From a virus, in IMG/VR virus record IMGVR_UViG_3300043811_000093, positions 1 through 44,703 of that record: a stretch of DNA of 44,703 nt; one strand, 5' to 3'. Positions 30,909-37,481 of this stretch are shown here, piece after piece (position 1 is the stretch's first letter; every line of letters begins with the position of its first letter). Below the pieces are notes generated by a model. The model was not told where the DNA came from. It saw only the letters and a program-made list of their open reading frames with translations, and did not search any database. A program made the position numbers and the translations under genes.

Positions 30909-30943
30909 GATGGGAGAAAACCCCCTTTCTTTTTTCTGGGCTC

Positions 30944-31591
30944 TCATGTCCGCACGCTTTTAGGAGTCTCGGGAGCCACCTCGAGCACTCCATTCGTGGC
31001 CATCCAGTCGCGGCAGTACTGGATGTGCCGGGCGTACTCGGCGACCTCGGCGGCGCTGTAGCCTTCGCGCCGGCCCACCGCCGCGTAATGTTCCTCCCAC
31101 CATGTCAGTGGATGGTGCAGGCACCCGATGGTCATGAAGCCGGGGGTCCTCACGATGATCCAGTGTTGTGAGCCGCTGAGCTGCAGAGGAATGATGCCGT
31201 TGGGCAGCAGTCCTTTCGCGCCCCTCAGATTCGCGCCCCTCAGATACGCGCCGCTCAGATCCGCGCCCCTCAGATTCGCGCCCCTCAGATACGCGCCCCC
31301 CAGATCCGCGCCCCCCAGATACGCGCCCTCCAGATGCGCGCCCTCCAGATTCGCGCCCCTCAGATTCGCGCCCTCCAGATTCGCGCCCCTCAGATTCGCG
31401 CCCTCCAGATTCGCGCCCTCCAGATTCGCGCCCTCCAGATACGCGCCGCTCAGATCCGCGCCCCTCAGATACGCGCCCTCCAGATTCGCGCCCTTGGCGA
31501 CGGCCTGGACGACCGCCGCCGGCAAATCGGCGCAGTCCTCGCTGTGATAAAGCACAGCCCGGGTCAAGCGATGCAGTATGTCGAAGCTCAT
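30944..31591 (-). CDS. Pentapeptide-repeat protein
   Basis: 215 aa. Residues 35-124 contain 18 uninterrupted pentapeptides of form A(N/D/Y/H)L(E/R/S/G)G, which fold as a right-handed quadrilateral beta-helix. The N-terminal part ([33 protein letters not shown]) and the C-terminal domain ([54 protein letters not shown]) recur in other phage pentapeptide proteins. Known relatives such as Qnr and MfpA mimic DNA and act on gyrase; here the role is unproven. A weak ribosome site GAAAGAG precedes the ATG. Confidence 0.88.
   Translation of the reverse strand: MSFDILHRLTRAVLYHSEDCADLPAAVVQAVAKGANLEGAYLRGADLSGAYLEGANLEGANLEGANLRGANLEGANLRGANLEGAHLEGAYLGGADLGGAYLRGANLRGADLSGAYLRGANLRGAKGLLPNGIIPLQLSGSQHWIIVRTPGFMTIGCLHHPLTWWEEHYAAVGRREGYSAAEVAEYARHIQYCRDWMATNGVLEVAPETPKSVRT
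31220..31489. repeat. Tandem 15-bp repeat encoding the pentapeptides
   Basis: Eighteen 15-base units (plus-strand pattern ending CCCTCAGATTCGCG with variants) in a 270-base array. The high unit identity also makes other frames look open; unit copy number can change by slippage. Confidence 0.85.
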
Positions 31592-32445
31592 GATGGGAAC
31601 TCTTTCTTTTTTTTGTGAAGGTGGGTGTTGCTTTTTCGGGCGGATTGCCTAAAAATGGAAGGAACCAAACCGCGAGTCGCCGGAACACACGTCGGGCCCG
31701 CGCTTGGTGCTTTTCGTTGTTTGTGGCCTTTTTCGCTGCTTTTCCGTCGGCCAAGATGAAGCGGCAGCGTGAAGGAGTGAACGATGGGAAGGCTAGGATC
31801 GCCTCTGGCGAGCCCTACCGGGGAGCATCCCCGGGTCCGGGGTACTTCCGATAACACATATTTTGTCTCCTGCATTTTTCGCAGGTTCGACACGTGTCCG
31901 AAAAGCCACGCCCGCGGCCTTCGCGTCGCGTTCTTCAAGCTCGCTGCTGCGTCGTGAAAATCAAACGGCCTCCAGACATCGACCGAAAGAGATTGAGTCG
32001 GGCGACGGTCGATGTCCCATCGCGTTTGGCACGATGGAGCGCCGCCCGAGCTCAAATCCTTGTTGCCAACCCTGACGACTGCGCAGAAGCCAAGATCAAC
32101 GCGACTGTAACAGGTGTCGAGGCGGAATGCAAGCCTCTCGTAGAGACCAGCGGCAGGCCGGATTGTGGGCCCTCCCATCATGGGCGCAGGCGCGGCTCCT
32201 TTTCGGAACGCGCCATCATCGCGTCGGCGCATTCCTAAAAACGCGCGTGTTTCGAGACTACTACAAAAGAATCTTCGGCGAGCGTCCAAAAGTGAACAGG
32301 AGAAGACGGGGTGAATTACGTTATACTTTCGCTGAGACGCGCGAATTCAGGAACGGTGCGGGCTGGGCGCCCATCACGCTCAGCCCGTACCGGGCCGCTC
32401 CCCGAACCCACACGAGAGCCAGGGAACGCGACTCAAGCATACACC
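31592..32445. other. 854-bp stretch without convincing genes; several inverted repeats
   Basis: No frame here has coding-like third-position bias; the open frames found are low quality. Sequence features seen: a hairpin CCGGGGA-GCA-TCCCCGG (31818-31834), a CCTGC/GCAGG hairpin near 31870-31885, the palindrome GACACGTGTC (31889-31898), and a perfect 11-bp inverted repeat GACATCGACCG (31975-31985) / CGGTCGATGTC (32006-32016) with a 20-base spacer. The base mix is less GC-rich than the genes around it. Possible content: replication origin, operator sites, or a decayed gene. No tRNA is recognised. Confidence 0.6.
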
Positions 32446-32997
32446 TCACGCGCACAGCCGGGCTGCGAATGCATCGTGCAAGACTCCCAGGACCTTGATG
32501 CGGTGAAGTGGCTCTAATGGCTTCAGCTCGGCATCGAGAAATAGCGCGATGCGGCCCGCGATCGCCGGGAAATCCGGCATGATCTCTAAATTGGCCCCGC
32601 GCGCCTCGCGGAGCGCGCGCACAGCGATCGGACGTAGCTCGACGGCCCATTCCCAGGCGCAGGAGGCGGCGCGCCCCAGCTCGCGCCAGGCGTTCGTATC
32701 GTCGTCATAGCGCCACAGAATGTAGACGTAATCGGACCGGCGGTGGCCGGGGATGCCGTAGGCGGGCCCGCGAAAGAATTCGAGCACGATCGGCATGAGC
32801 GGAAACGCGTCGGTGGGCCGCAGCTCGGCGTCGGTGAGAACCGTCCCCGGCCGGAAAAACTTGCCTTCGAAGCCGAAGGCGTGTTCGGCCTCCGCATCGA
32901 CCGAGGAGAGCAGCTTCAGATATTTCTCGCGGATGTTGCGGGGTGCGCTCGCAGGCAATCGGACGCCGCCGCGCACGATCGTGTCTTCAGGAGGCAT
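32446..32997 (-). CDS. Hypothetical protein
   Basis: 183 aa from ATG 32997; a TTG at 33039 would lengthen it by 14 residues, and neither start has a clear ribosome site. It reads VRLPASAPRNIREKYLKLLSSVDAEAEHAFGFEGK, then TDAFPLMPIVLEFFRGPAYGIPGHRRSDYVYILWRYDDDTNAWRELGR, EWAVELRPIAVRALREARG and a helical end. A mixed alpha/beta fold with conserved-looking aromatics is likely. Similar proteins occur as hypotheticals in other phages. It ends the leftward group that starts at 34033. Confidence 0.65.
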   Translation of the reverse strand: MPPEDTIVRGGVRLPASAPRNIREKYLKLLSSVDAEAEHAFGFEGKFFRPGTVLTDAELRPTDAFPLMPIVLEFFRGPAYGIPGHRRSDYVYILWRYDDDTNAWRELGRAASCAWEWAVELRPIAVRALREARGANLEIMPDFPAIAGRIALFLDAELKPLEPLHRIKVLGVLHDAFAARLCA

Positions 32998-33045
32998 ACA
33001 CCGCGCGGCAAGTGTGCGCGACGGTTCACTCTTTTGCAAGGGCTA

Positions 33046-33059
33046 AAGTACCGGTACTT
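33046..33059. promoter_or_regulatory. 14-bp perfect palindrome between two leftward genes
   Basis: AAGTACCGGTACTT, centred between the stop of the 33058 gene and the start of the 32997 gene. It is large enough for a dimer binding site. It could be a regulator site controlling the last gene, or chance. Confidence 0.4.
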
Positions 33060-33270
33060 ACTCAGGCACCGCGTAGGGCGTCCAGTGCGGGTTTCCCTCG
33101 TCGTAGGGATATTCGATGATGGAGTTCGTGAGGCGGATCATTTTCGCGAAACCCTTGGACGTATCCTCGCGCGCCGACTCCAGGCACGCATATCCGAGGG
33201 CTAGCCGTAGCTGCCGCCACTCGTCCTCGCTCAACTCGATCACGACGCGCCCGCCCTCGCGGCGCGTCAT
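33058..33270 (-). CDS. Hypothetical small protein
   Basis: 70 aa; the ATG at 33270 overlaps the upstream stop (ATGA). It reads TRREGGRVVIELSEDEWRQLRLALGYACLESA, then FAKMIRLTNSIIEYPYDEGNPHWTPY, alpha/beta. The piece SIIEYPYDEG also appears, slightly changed (SIIEYPDDKE), at the end of the 33509 gene next to it, so the two may share a duplicated segment. Unknown function. Confidence 0.62.
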   Translation of the reverse strand: MTRREGGRVVIELSEDEWRQLRLALGYACLESAREDTSKGFAKMIRLTNSIIEYPYDEGNPHWTPYAVPE

Positions 33271-33509
33271 GACGCGGCCTCGCTTCGCTCCCCCTCGATC
33301 AGCCAAAACTCCTTATCGTCGGGATATTCGATGATGGACCCATTCCCGCCGTCCCACAGCACGCCGACATGGTCGCGAACGGGCATGTGCCGGTGGACCG
33401 GGTTTCCCACTTCCTCCGCGAAGCTCTCGCGGTGAACCGTGCCGACCCGCGCGAAGCGATCGCGGACGCGGGTACCGGTGGCCAAGGTTCCGATTTCGAC
33501 GCGCGTCAT
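33267..33509 (-). CDS. Hypothetical small beta-rich protein
   Basis: 80 aa; ATG at 33509 overlaps the stop of the HTH gene (ATGA). Sequence: RVEIGTLATGTRVRDRFARVGTVHRESFAEE, PVHRHMPVRDHVGVLWDGGNGSIIEYPDDKEFWLIE. Looks like a short beta-barrel (SH3-like) protein. The end resembles that of the next gene. Unknown function. Confidence 0.62.
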   Translation of the reverse strand: MTRVEIGTLATGTRVRDRFARVGTVHRESFAEEVGNPVHRHMPVRDHVGVLWDGGNGSIIEYPDDKEFWLIEGERSEAAS

Positions 33510-34033
33510 TCCCCACGCTCCAAATCCCCGCGAAAGAAACGCCACCGGCCGCCGCGCGCGTGCTTGCCCATGTCGCGGATCTCGAGCATCGGCACGACGG
33601 ACGAGGCCTGGGCGAGCAGCCAGCCCTTCGTTAGTCCCGAGAATTCCGCGGCTTCGTCGAGCGTGAGCCAGGCGCGCGGGGACCTCCTGGTCTCGGCGAT
33701 ACGGTTGAGCGCGGCGGTCGCCTCAACCCACTGGCGCATCAGATCGCCGGAAGCTTGCGGCTTCGGCACGATCGCCAGCGCGTTGGGCGGATTTGCCGGG
33801 GCTTCGGGCTCCATTACCGCGTGTTGATTCGGGGTCCCCGCCGCAAGGGCTTCCACGTCACGCCTCGCGTACACCACGCGTGCTTGACGTTCGTTCGGGA
33901 GCCGTGGCAGCGGGCGTTTTTCGATATAGCCCTGCTCGGCGCGCTTCTGCACCTGGCGCACGTTCACGCCGAGAATCTTCGCGGCCTCTTCTTTCGTGAT
34001 CCACTCGGATTTACTCTCTTTTGGGTGAGCCAT
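33506..34033 (-). CDS. DNA-binding protein with two helix-turn-helix domains
   Basis: 175 aa; ATG at 34033 with AAGGAG nine bases upstream. N-terminal MerR/excisionase-type HTH: EWITKEEAAKILGVNVRQVQKRAEQGYIEKRPLPR then VVYARRDVEAL (residues ~10-65). C-terminal second HTH: AWLTLDEAAEFSGLTKGWLLAQA...MGKHARGGRWRFFRGDLE (~120-172). The middle is a Pro/Ala linker. Such double readers bind paired sites. It faces away from the sigma-factor gene across a 110-base region with palindromes, so it probably controls that divergent promoter and may be the lysogeny/early switch. Confidence 0.75.
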   Translation of the reverse strand: MAHPKESKSEWITKEEAAKILGVNVRQVQKRAEQGYIEKRPLPRLPNERQARVVYARRDVEALAAGTPNQHAVMEPEAPANPPNALAIVPKPQASGDLMRQWVEATAALNRIAETRRSPRAWLTLDEAAEFSGLTKGWLLAQASSVVPMLEIRDMGKHARGGRWRFFRGDLERGE

Positions 34034-34143
34034 TTGTACGATCTCCTTATTGCATGCATCACGCATGCGTTATCGCGTGCAGAGCACACTCGTACAGACT
34101 ACTCGACGTCGCCGCGCTGGTCAATAGGGCTCATACTCGGAGC
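34034..34143. promoter_or_regulatory. Divergent regulatory region between HTH and sigma genes
   Basis: Contains the palindromes TGCATGCA (34051-34058) and ACGCATGCGT (34061-34070), the hairpin GCATGCG/CGCGTGC, and the distant pair TGTACGA/TCGTACA. For the leftward gene, TTGACC (34124-34119) and TAGTCT (34101-34096) are spaced by 17 bases, a fair promoter. No consensus promoter is clear for the rightward sigma gene. Confidence 0.55.
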
Positions 34144-34761
34144 ATGCAGATCACCCCATCGGTCTTGCTCCATCTGAAAGCCCGCCCGCCGCCGGCCGTA
34201 GTTTCTATCGATTCCGGCGGCCACCGCGCCCGTTTCCTCGCTAAACGCGATGCGCTGGTGGAAGCTCACATGCACCTGGTCCCTCCGATAGCCAACCACA
34301 TTTTTCGGCGGTTGCCCCCCTCCTTCGACCTCGACGACCTCCTCGCCACGGGTTATTTAGCGTTAATTCACACGGCTACGCGCTACCGGCCGCGCGAACA
34401 CGGCGGAGCCCCTTTCTCGGCATTTGCCCGGCCTCGCATCCGCGGCGCGATCCTCAATTCGTTCCGGCGCGCGAATTGGGAAGAGAACACGCGGCCGCCC
34501 ATCACGTTTGACGGGCCAGGCGCTCATACGCCTGAGCCCGCCACGGACCCGCGTGTTGAAATAAATACATCGGTCGACGAGCGGTCATTGAGGAAACGCC
34601 TCCTGCGCGCCATCAGAGACCTTCCAGCGAATCCGCGTGACCGGGCCGGGCACTTCCAGAGCCTGGCCGCCAAACTCGCCGAGATTCACGAATGGCGCGC
34701 GGCGGCGGGGCACGTCGAGGCGATCGCGGAACTAAGACGGCAGCTCGGGCGGGCGTCATGA
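34144..34761 (+). CDS. Phage sigma-70-family factor (FliA/WhiG-type)
   Basis: 205 aa; ATG at 34144 with CGGAGC upstream. Region 2 is clear at residues ~35-105: AHMHLVPPIANHIFRRLPPSFDLDDLLATGYLALIHTATRYRP (2.1-2.2, core-binding), then SAFARPRIRGAILNSFRRANW (2.3-2.4, -10 reading). The rest is shorter and less typical for regions 3-4 (SLRKRLLRAIRDLPANPRD). It should bind host RNA polymerase core and direct it to phage promoters. It is followed by a coupled small gene and, farther on, by the duplicated 18-bp motif. Confidence 0.82.
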   Translation: MQITPSVLLHLKARPPPAVVSIDSGGHRARFLAKRDALVEAHMHLVPPIANHIFRRLPPSFDLDDLLATGYLALIHTATRYRPREHGGAPFSAFARPRIRGAILNSFRRANWEENTRPPITFDGPGAHTPEPATDPRVEINTSVDERSLRKRLLRAIRDLPANPRDRAGHFQSLAAKLAEIHEWRAAAGHVEAIAELRRQLGRAS

Positions 34762-34967
34762 AACACGCCCAATGGTCCGACGGCCGCCGCCGCACGCCGA
34801 AACAAGTGGAGCTGGTGCGCGTGAAACAAGCGGAGCTGGTGCGCGCGACCGAGGAATGCGCGAAGCCTGAGGAGGACGGCGAAAAGGCGCGGCTCGAAGC
34901 CGAGAACGAGGTTATGCGGCGGGAGCTTGAAGCGATCGCGCGGAACCGTCTGCGGCTGGCGGCGTGA
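34758..34967 (+). CDS. Small coiled-coil protein coupled to the sigma factor
   Basis: 69 aa; ATG overlaps the sigma stop (ATGA). Basic start (MKHAQWSDGRRRTPKQ), then a long charged helix (VELVRVKQAELVRATEE, EDGEKARLEAENEVMRRELEAIA). It might help or restrain the sigma factor, but nothing shows this. Confidence 0.6.
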   Translation: MKHAQWSDGRRRTPKQVELVRVKQAELVRATEECAKPEEDGEKARLEAENEVMRRELEAIARNRLRLAA

Positions 34968-35011
34968 CACCGTAAGGCGCGGCGGTTCATAGCAAATTTG
35001 TGATATTACGC

Positions 35012-35110
35012 GAGACGCCTCGCCCTATGGCTTCCCTCGCAAAGCGAAGCGTCTCACGCCTCGGCGGTGGGGTTAGAAACCGCCTAAGATCCTGGGGCGC
35101 GGGCTGCCCC
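35012..35110 (+). other. Three tandem hairpins upstream of the 18-bp motif (possible structured RNA)
   Basis: GAGACGC/GCGTCTC (35012-35018 with 35049-35055), GGCGGT/ACCGCC (35063-35068 with 35079-35084) and GGGGC/GCCCC (35094-35098 with 35106-35110). No T-runs follow, so they are not ordinary terminators. No open frame is convincing in 34968-35130. Candidates: small RNA, processing site or antitermination signal. Confidence 0.45.
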
Positions 35111-35111
35111 T

Positions 35112-35129
35112 GTGGTGACTATATCAGTG
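35112..35129 (+). promoter_or_regulatory. 18-bp motif copy 1 (GTGGTGACTATATCAGTG), one base before an ATG
   Basis: Identical to 35856-35873. TATATC (35120-35125) would be a -10 box, with TGA just before it as an extended -10, placing transcription start at or near the A of the ATG at 35131. It may be a promoter for the phage sigma factor with a leaderless transcript. Confidence 0.6.
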
Positions 35130-35130
35130 T

Positions 35131-35532
35131 ATGGCCACACCGAAACCCGCCAAGCCCATCTTAGCCCAATTCGCACCGCTCGCCGACGAGCTCGGCGCCC
35201 TCGTGAAAGAGATGGCGCCCTACGCGCAAAAGCTTTCCCGCATCGAGGCGCTCAAGAAAGCGCTGCGCGCCGGCTGCACCGCGAAAGCCACCGAACAGTG
35301 GACGGTCGAGGGCGCGCACTTCGTTGCCGTGCTCGGCCCGTGCGCGAACAGCCGAGTCATCGACGTGAAGCTGCTGGTCAAGAAAATCGGCGCCGTCATG
35401 TTCGCGAGCTTTTCGGGCTGCACCTTAAAAGATCTGGAAGAGCACGTCGCGCCGGCGATCGTCGCCGCGGTGGTGACGGATGAGCCCGCCGGTTCGCGCA
35501 GCCTGAAGACGTTCGAGAAGGCCGGCGCGTGA
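35131..35532 (+). CDS. Hypothetical protein
   Basis: 133 aa, starting one base after the motif and without a normal ribosome site. The N-terminal half is helical (FAPLADELGALVKEMAPYAQKLSRIEALKKALR). The C-terminal half contains WTVEGAHFVAVLGPCANSRVIDVKLLVKKIG and AVMFASFSGCTLKDLEEHVAP, alpha/beta. No family recognised. Its stop overlaps the GTG of the next gene. Confidence 0.65.
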   Translation: MATPKPAKPILAQFAPLADELGALVKEMAPYAQKLSRIEALKKALRAGCTAKATEQWTVEGAHFVAVLGPCANSRVIDVKLLVKKIGAVMFASFSGCTLKDLEEHVAPAIVAAVVTDEPAGSRSLKTFEKAGA

Positions 35533-35855
35533 CATTCCCGGAAAAGGTGGAACTCGCGAAGGCCTGCGGGGCGGTGTTCGCCGCTCTCGGCGCGGGGATC
35601 GCCAGCGTCGTCGGTTTCATCAACCGTAAAAAGATCTCCGAAATTCACGTGCTGATCAACAGCCGCCTGGATCAGCTCCTCTTGGCGACGCTCGACAAGG
35701 GCAGAATTCTGGAGCGGTCCGAGATCGCGAGCGGGGCCATTGCGCCTCCGGACACCCCGGCCGTGAGGGCCGCCGCCGACCTGGTCATCACCACCGCGGC
35801 GGCGACGGCCGAGAAGCTTGTTTCCACGGCCGCCGAGCCCTCCGCCAAAACGTAG
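35529..35855 (+). CDS. Small membrane protein, holin candidate
   Basis: 108 aa; GTG at 35529 overlaps the previous stop. One hydrophobic segment (ACGAVFAALGAGIASVVGFI) followed by NRKKISEIHVLINSRLDQLLLATLDKGRILERSEIASG. Phage holins and holin-like proteins often have one such helix and a charged tail; this gene is also near the lysis module. A holin role is inferred. Confidence 0.6.
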   Translation: MTFPEKVELAKACGAVFAALGAGIASVVGFINRKKISEIHVLINSRLDQLLLATLDKGRILERSEIASGAIAPPDTPAVRAAADLVITTAAATAEKLVSTAAEPSAKT

Positions 35856-35873
35856 GTGGTGACTATATCAGTG
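35856..35873 (+). promoter_or_regulatory. 18-bp motif copy 2, one base before an ATG
   Basis: Exact copy of 35112-35129. The ATG at 35875 is in frame with the NusG-like gene, but the 42 codons between it and 36001 have weak coding bias and include a strong hairpin GCGGCC-GTA-GGCCGC (35908-35922), so this may instead be a structured leader. Confidence 0.6.
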
Positions 35874-36000
35874 CATGCTGCTTTGCGCACACAACCGTGT
35901 GACCGATGCGGCCGTAGGCCGCCCGGTTCTTAACCCCATCCGGCCCGGCCACGCGGCAGCGGTTCCTGCTCTTCACAGTAGAGCCGCTGCCGATGTTCCC

Positions 36001-36534
36001 ATGACAGGCGATCCCGTTGGGATCACCTCCGGAGTCCCGCAATGGTTCGCCCTGCGTCTCCGTTCGAATCGCGAGTTTCAGGTTCGCGCCGCTCTTGAGG
36101 GGCTGTCGATTGAGACGTTCCTGCCGACCTGGTCCGAGGACGTGCGCTGGTCGGACCGCCTGAAGCGCACTGAGCGCGTCCTGTTTCCCGGTTACGTATT
36201 TGCGCGCCTGGCGCCGGGCCGCGACGTCTATGCGGCCATCGTCACGCGCGGAGTGGTTCAACTTTTGCCCAGCTCGTTCAAGCCCACCCCCATCGACGAA
36301 GCCGAGATTGAGAATGTCCGGCTCGTGATCGCGTCCCGCCTGGTATCGACGCCCTGCGACTTCACCGCCGGCGAGCTGGTCACGATCGACAGCGGACCGC
36401 TCGCGGGCGTGTCGGGCGTGGTCAAGAAAACGAAAGGCGCGCTGCGCGTCGTGGTTTCGGTCGAACTGCTCCGGCGCTCGATCGCGGTGGAGCTGGACGC
36501 GGACACGTTGATCAAGAAAGTGGTGGCCGCATGA
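36001..36534 (+). CDS. NusG/RfaH/UpxY-type transcription factor
   Basis: 177 aa from ATG 36001 (219 aa if the ATG at 35875 is used). NGN domain: QWFALRLRSNREFQVRAALEGLSIETFLP...LFPGYVFARLAPG...VTRGVVQLLPS. KOW domain: FTAGELVTIDSGPLAGVSGVVKKTKGALRVVVSVELLRRSIAVEL. This is the specialised NusG branch (RfaH, UpxY, LoaP) that keeps RNA polymerase reading through long operons, often exopolysaccharide ones. It stands at the head of the lysis-packaging-virion genes and likely prevents termination there. ATGA overlap with the lipase gene. The start is uncertain. Confidence 0.82.
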   Translation: MTGDPVGITSGVPQWFALRLRSNREFQVRAALEGLSIETFLPTWSEDVRWSDRLKRTERVLFPGYVFARLAPGRDVYAAIVTRGVVQLLPSSFKPTPIDEAEIENVRLVIASRLVSTPCDFTAGELVTIDSGPLAGVSGVVKKTKGALRVVVSVELLRRSIAVELDADTLIKKVVAA

Positions 36535-37178
36535 TCACGCACGCCGCGATCGCCGGGCTGCTCGTCGACTTATATGCCGGCGCGCCCGTCTTCGATAATC
36601 TCGCGCCCGGCATCGGCCCGAGCGGCATCTGCTGGGCCTCGAAGCGCGTCGAGAACGTCGACGTGATTCTACTGCGCGGCTCGGTCACGTTCTGGGACTG
36701 GTTTAAGGATTTTCTGGCGCTGGCCACGCCCTTCGGGCATGAGACGCTCGGTCCCATTCATCAGGGCTTCGGCCTGGGCATGGATCGCGCCTGGCGCGAT
36801 ATCAGCGACGCCACCAAGGGCCCGTACATCGTGGCCGGCCATTCGCTCGGCGCCGGACGCGCGGCGATCCTGACGGGCATCATGCTAGAAAGCGGGATCA
36901 CACCACTCAAACGAGTGGTGTTCGGCGAGCCCAAGCCAGGCTTCGCGCGATTGAAGGAATACATCGCCGGCGTGCCCGGGTTCAGCTACCGCAACGGCGA
37001 CACGCACGCCCACGACCTCGTGACGGACGTGCCGATCACGTTTCTGCTCGAAGAATATGAGCACCCGACGCCGCTCATCGAGGTGCTGGCGACGCCCGCC
37101 GCCGACGCTCCGAACGGCGTTTTTAAATGGCACAGCATGGGCCTCTACGCGACCGCCCTAAAAGGACTCCCAGCATGA
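36531..37178 (+). CDS. Class 3 lipase/esterase
   Basis: 215 aa. Signature of lipase class 3: VILLRGSVTFWDWFKDFLA, PIHQGFGLG, YIVAGHSLGAGRAAI with Ser105, then FGEPKPG, HDLVTDVP with candidate Asp162 or Asp166, and FKWHSMGLY with His201. No signal peptide. Phages of mycobacteria use such enzymes (LysB) to cleave the outer envelope lipid layer; here it may help lysis of the outer membrane or host lipids. It is ATGA-coupled on both sides, in a probable lysis module. Confidence 0.82.
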   Translation: MITHAAIAGLLVDLYAGAPVFDNLAPGIGPSGICWASKRVENVDVILLRGSVTFWDWFKDFLALATPFGHETLGPIHQGFGLGMDRAWRDISDATKGPYIVAGHSLGAGRAAILTGIMLESGITPLKRVVFGEPKPGFARLKEYIAGVPGFSYRNGDTHAHDLVTDVPITFLLEEYEHPTPLIEVLATPAADAPNGVFKWHSMGLYATALKGLPA

Positions 37179-37480
37179 CCCCAGCGATTTTACTCGCGAT
37201 TATCCAGGCGCAGATCGACCTCATGTCGAAGCTGATCGACTCGCAGACGCCGGCTCAGAAGCTGCTCATGTGGGATCGGTACATCACGCTGACCGCTCCC
37301 ATACACGCGCTGCTGATGCGCATCGAGAAGGTCACGCCGGCCGAGATCGCCGCGACCAACGCCGAGACGGTGGCGGCGCTCGCGCCGGCGACCACGAACA
37401 CCGTGCTCGTGTCGCCGTCGGGGAACACCAACGCGCAACTCAACATGCCGAGCATGCCCAGCACGCTCACAGGAAAATAA
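37175..37480 (+). CDS. Hypothetical small protein, lysis-module neighbour
   Basis: 101 aa; the ATG at 37175 overlaps the lipase stop. The N-terminal helix (MTPAILLAIIQAQIDLMSKLIDSQTPAQKLLMWDRYITLTAPIHALLMRI) is amphipathic to hydrophobic; the C-terminus is polar with Ala, Thr, Asn and Pro. It might be a membrane-associated lysis helper. Unknown. Confidence 0.62.
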   Translation: MTPAILLAIIQAQIDLMSKLIDSQTPAQKLLMWDRYITLTAPIHALLMRIEKVTPAEIAATNAETVAALAPATTNTVLVSPSGNTNAQLNMPSMPSTLTGK

Positions 37481-37481
37481 A

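Noticed and set aside
31220-31489. CRISPR array
   Set aside because: Units are only 15 bases and directly tandem with no spacers; they encode pentapeptides.
31128-31547. Plus-strand repeat protein opposite the pentapeptide gene
   Set aside because: Produced by reading the 15-bp repeats in reverse; the minus-strand frame has the recognised pentapeptide pattern and flanking domains.
31818-31834. Terminator at the GC hairpin in the gene-free region
   Set aside because: No T-run on either side; only a hairpin can be claimed.
31881-31905. tRNA T-arm (GGTTCGA)
   Set aside because: The flanking bases do not pair as a T-stem and no other arm of a tRNA is found.
31588-32289. Open frame of 233 codons on the minus strand in the gene-free region
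   Set aside because: Weak third-position bias, low-complexity basic sequence with no domain, no ribosome site.
35112-35873. Integration attachment sites (attL/attR)
   Set aside because: The 18-bp repeats sit precisely before start codons and have -10-like content; the promoter view fits better, though a cassette origin is not excluded.
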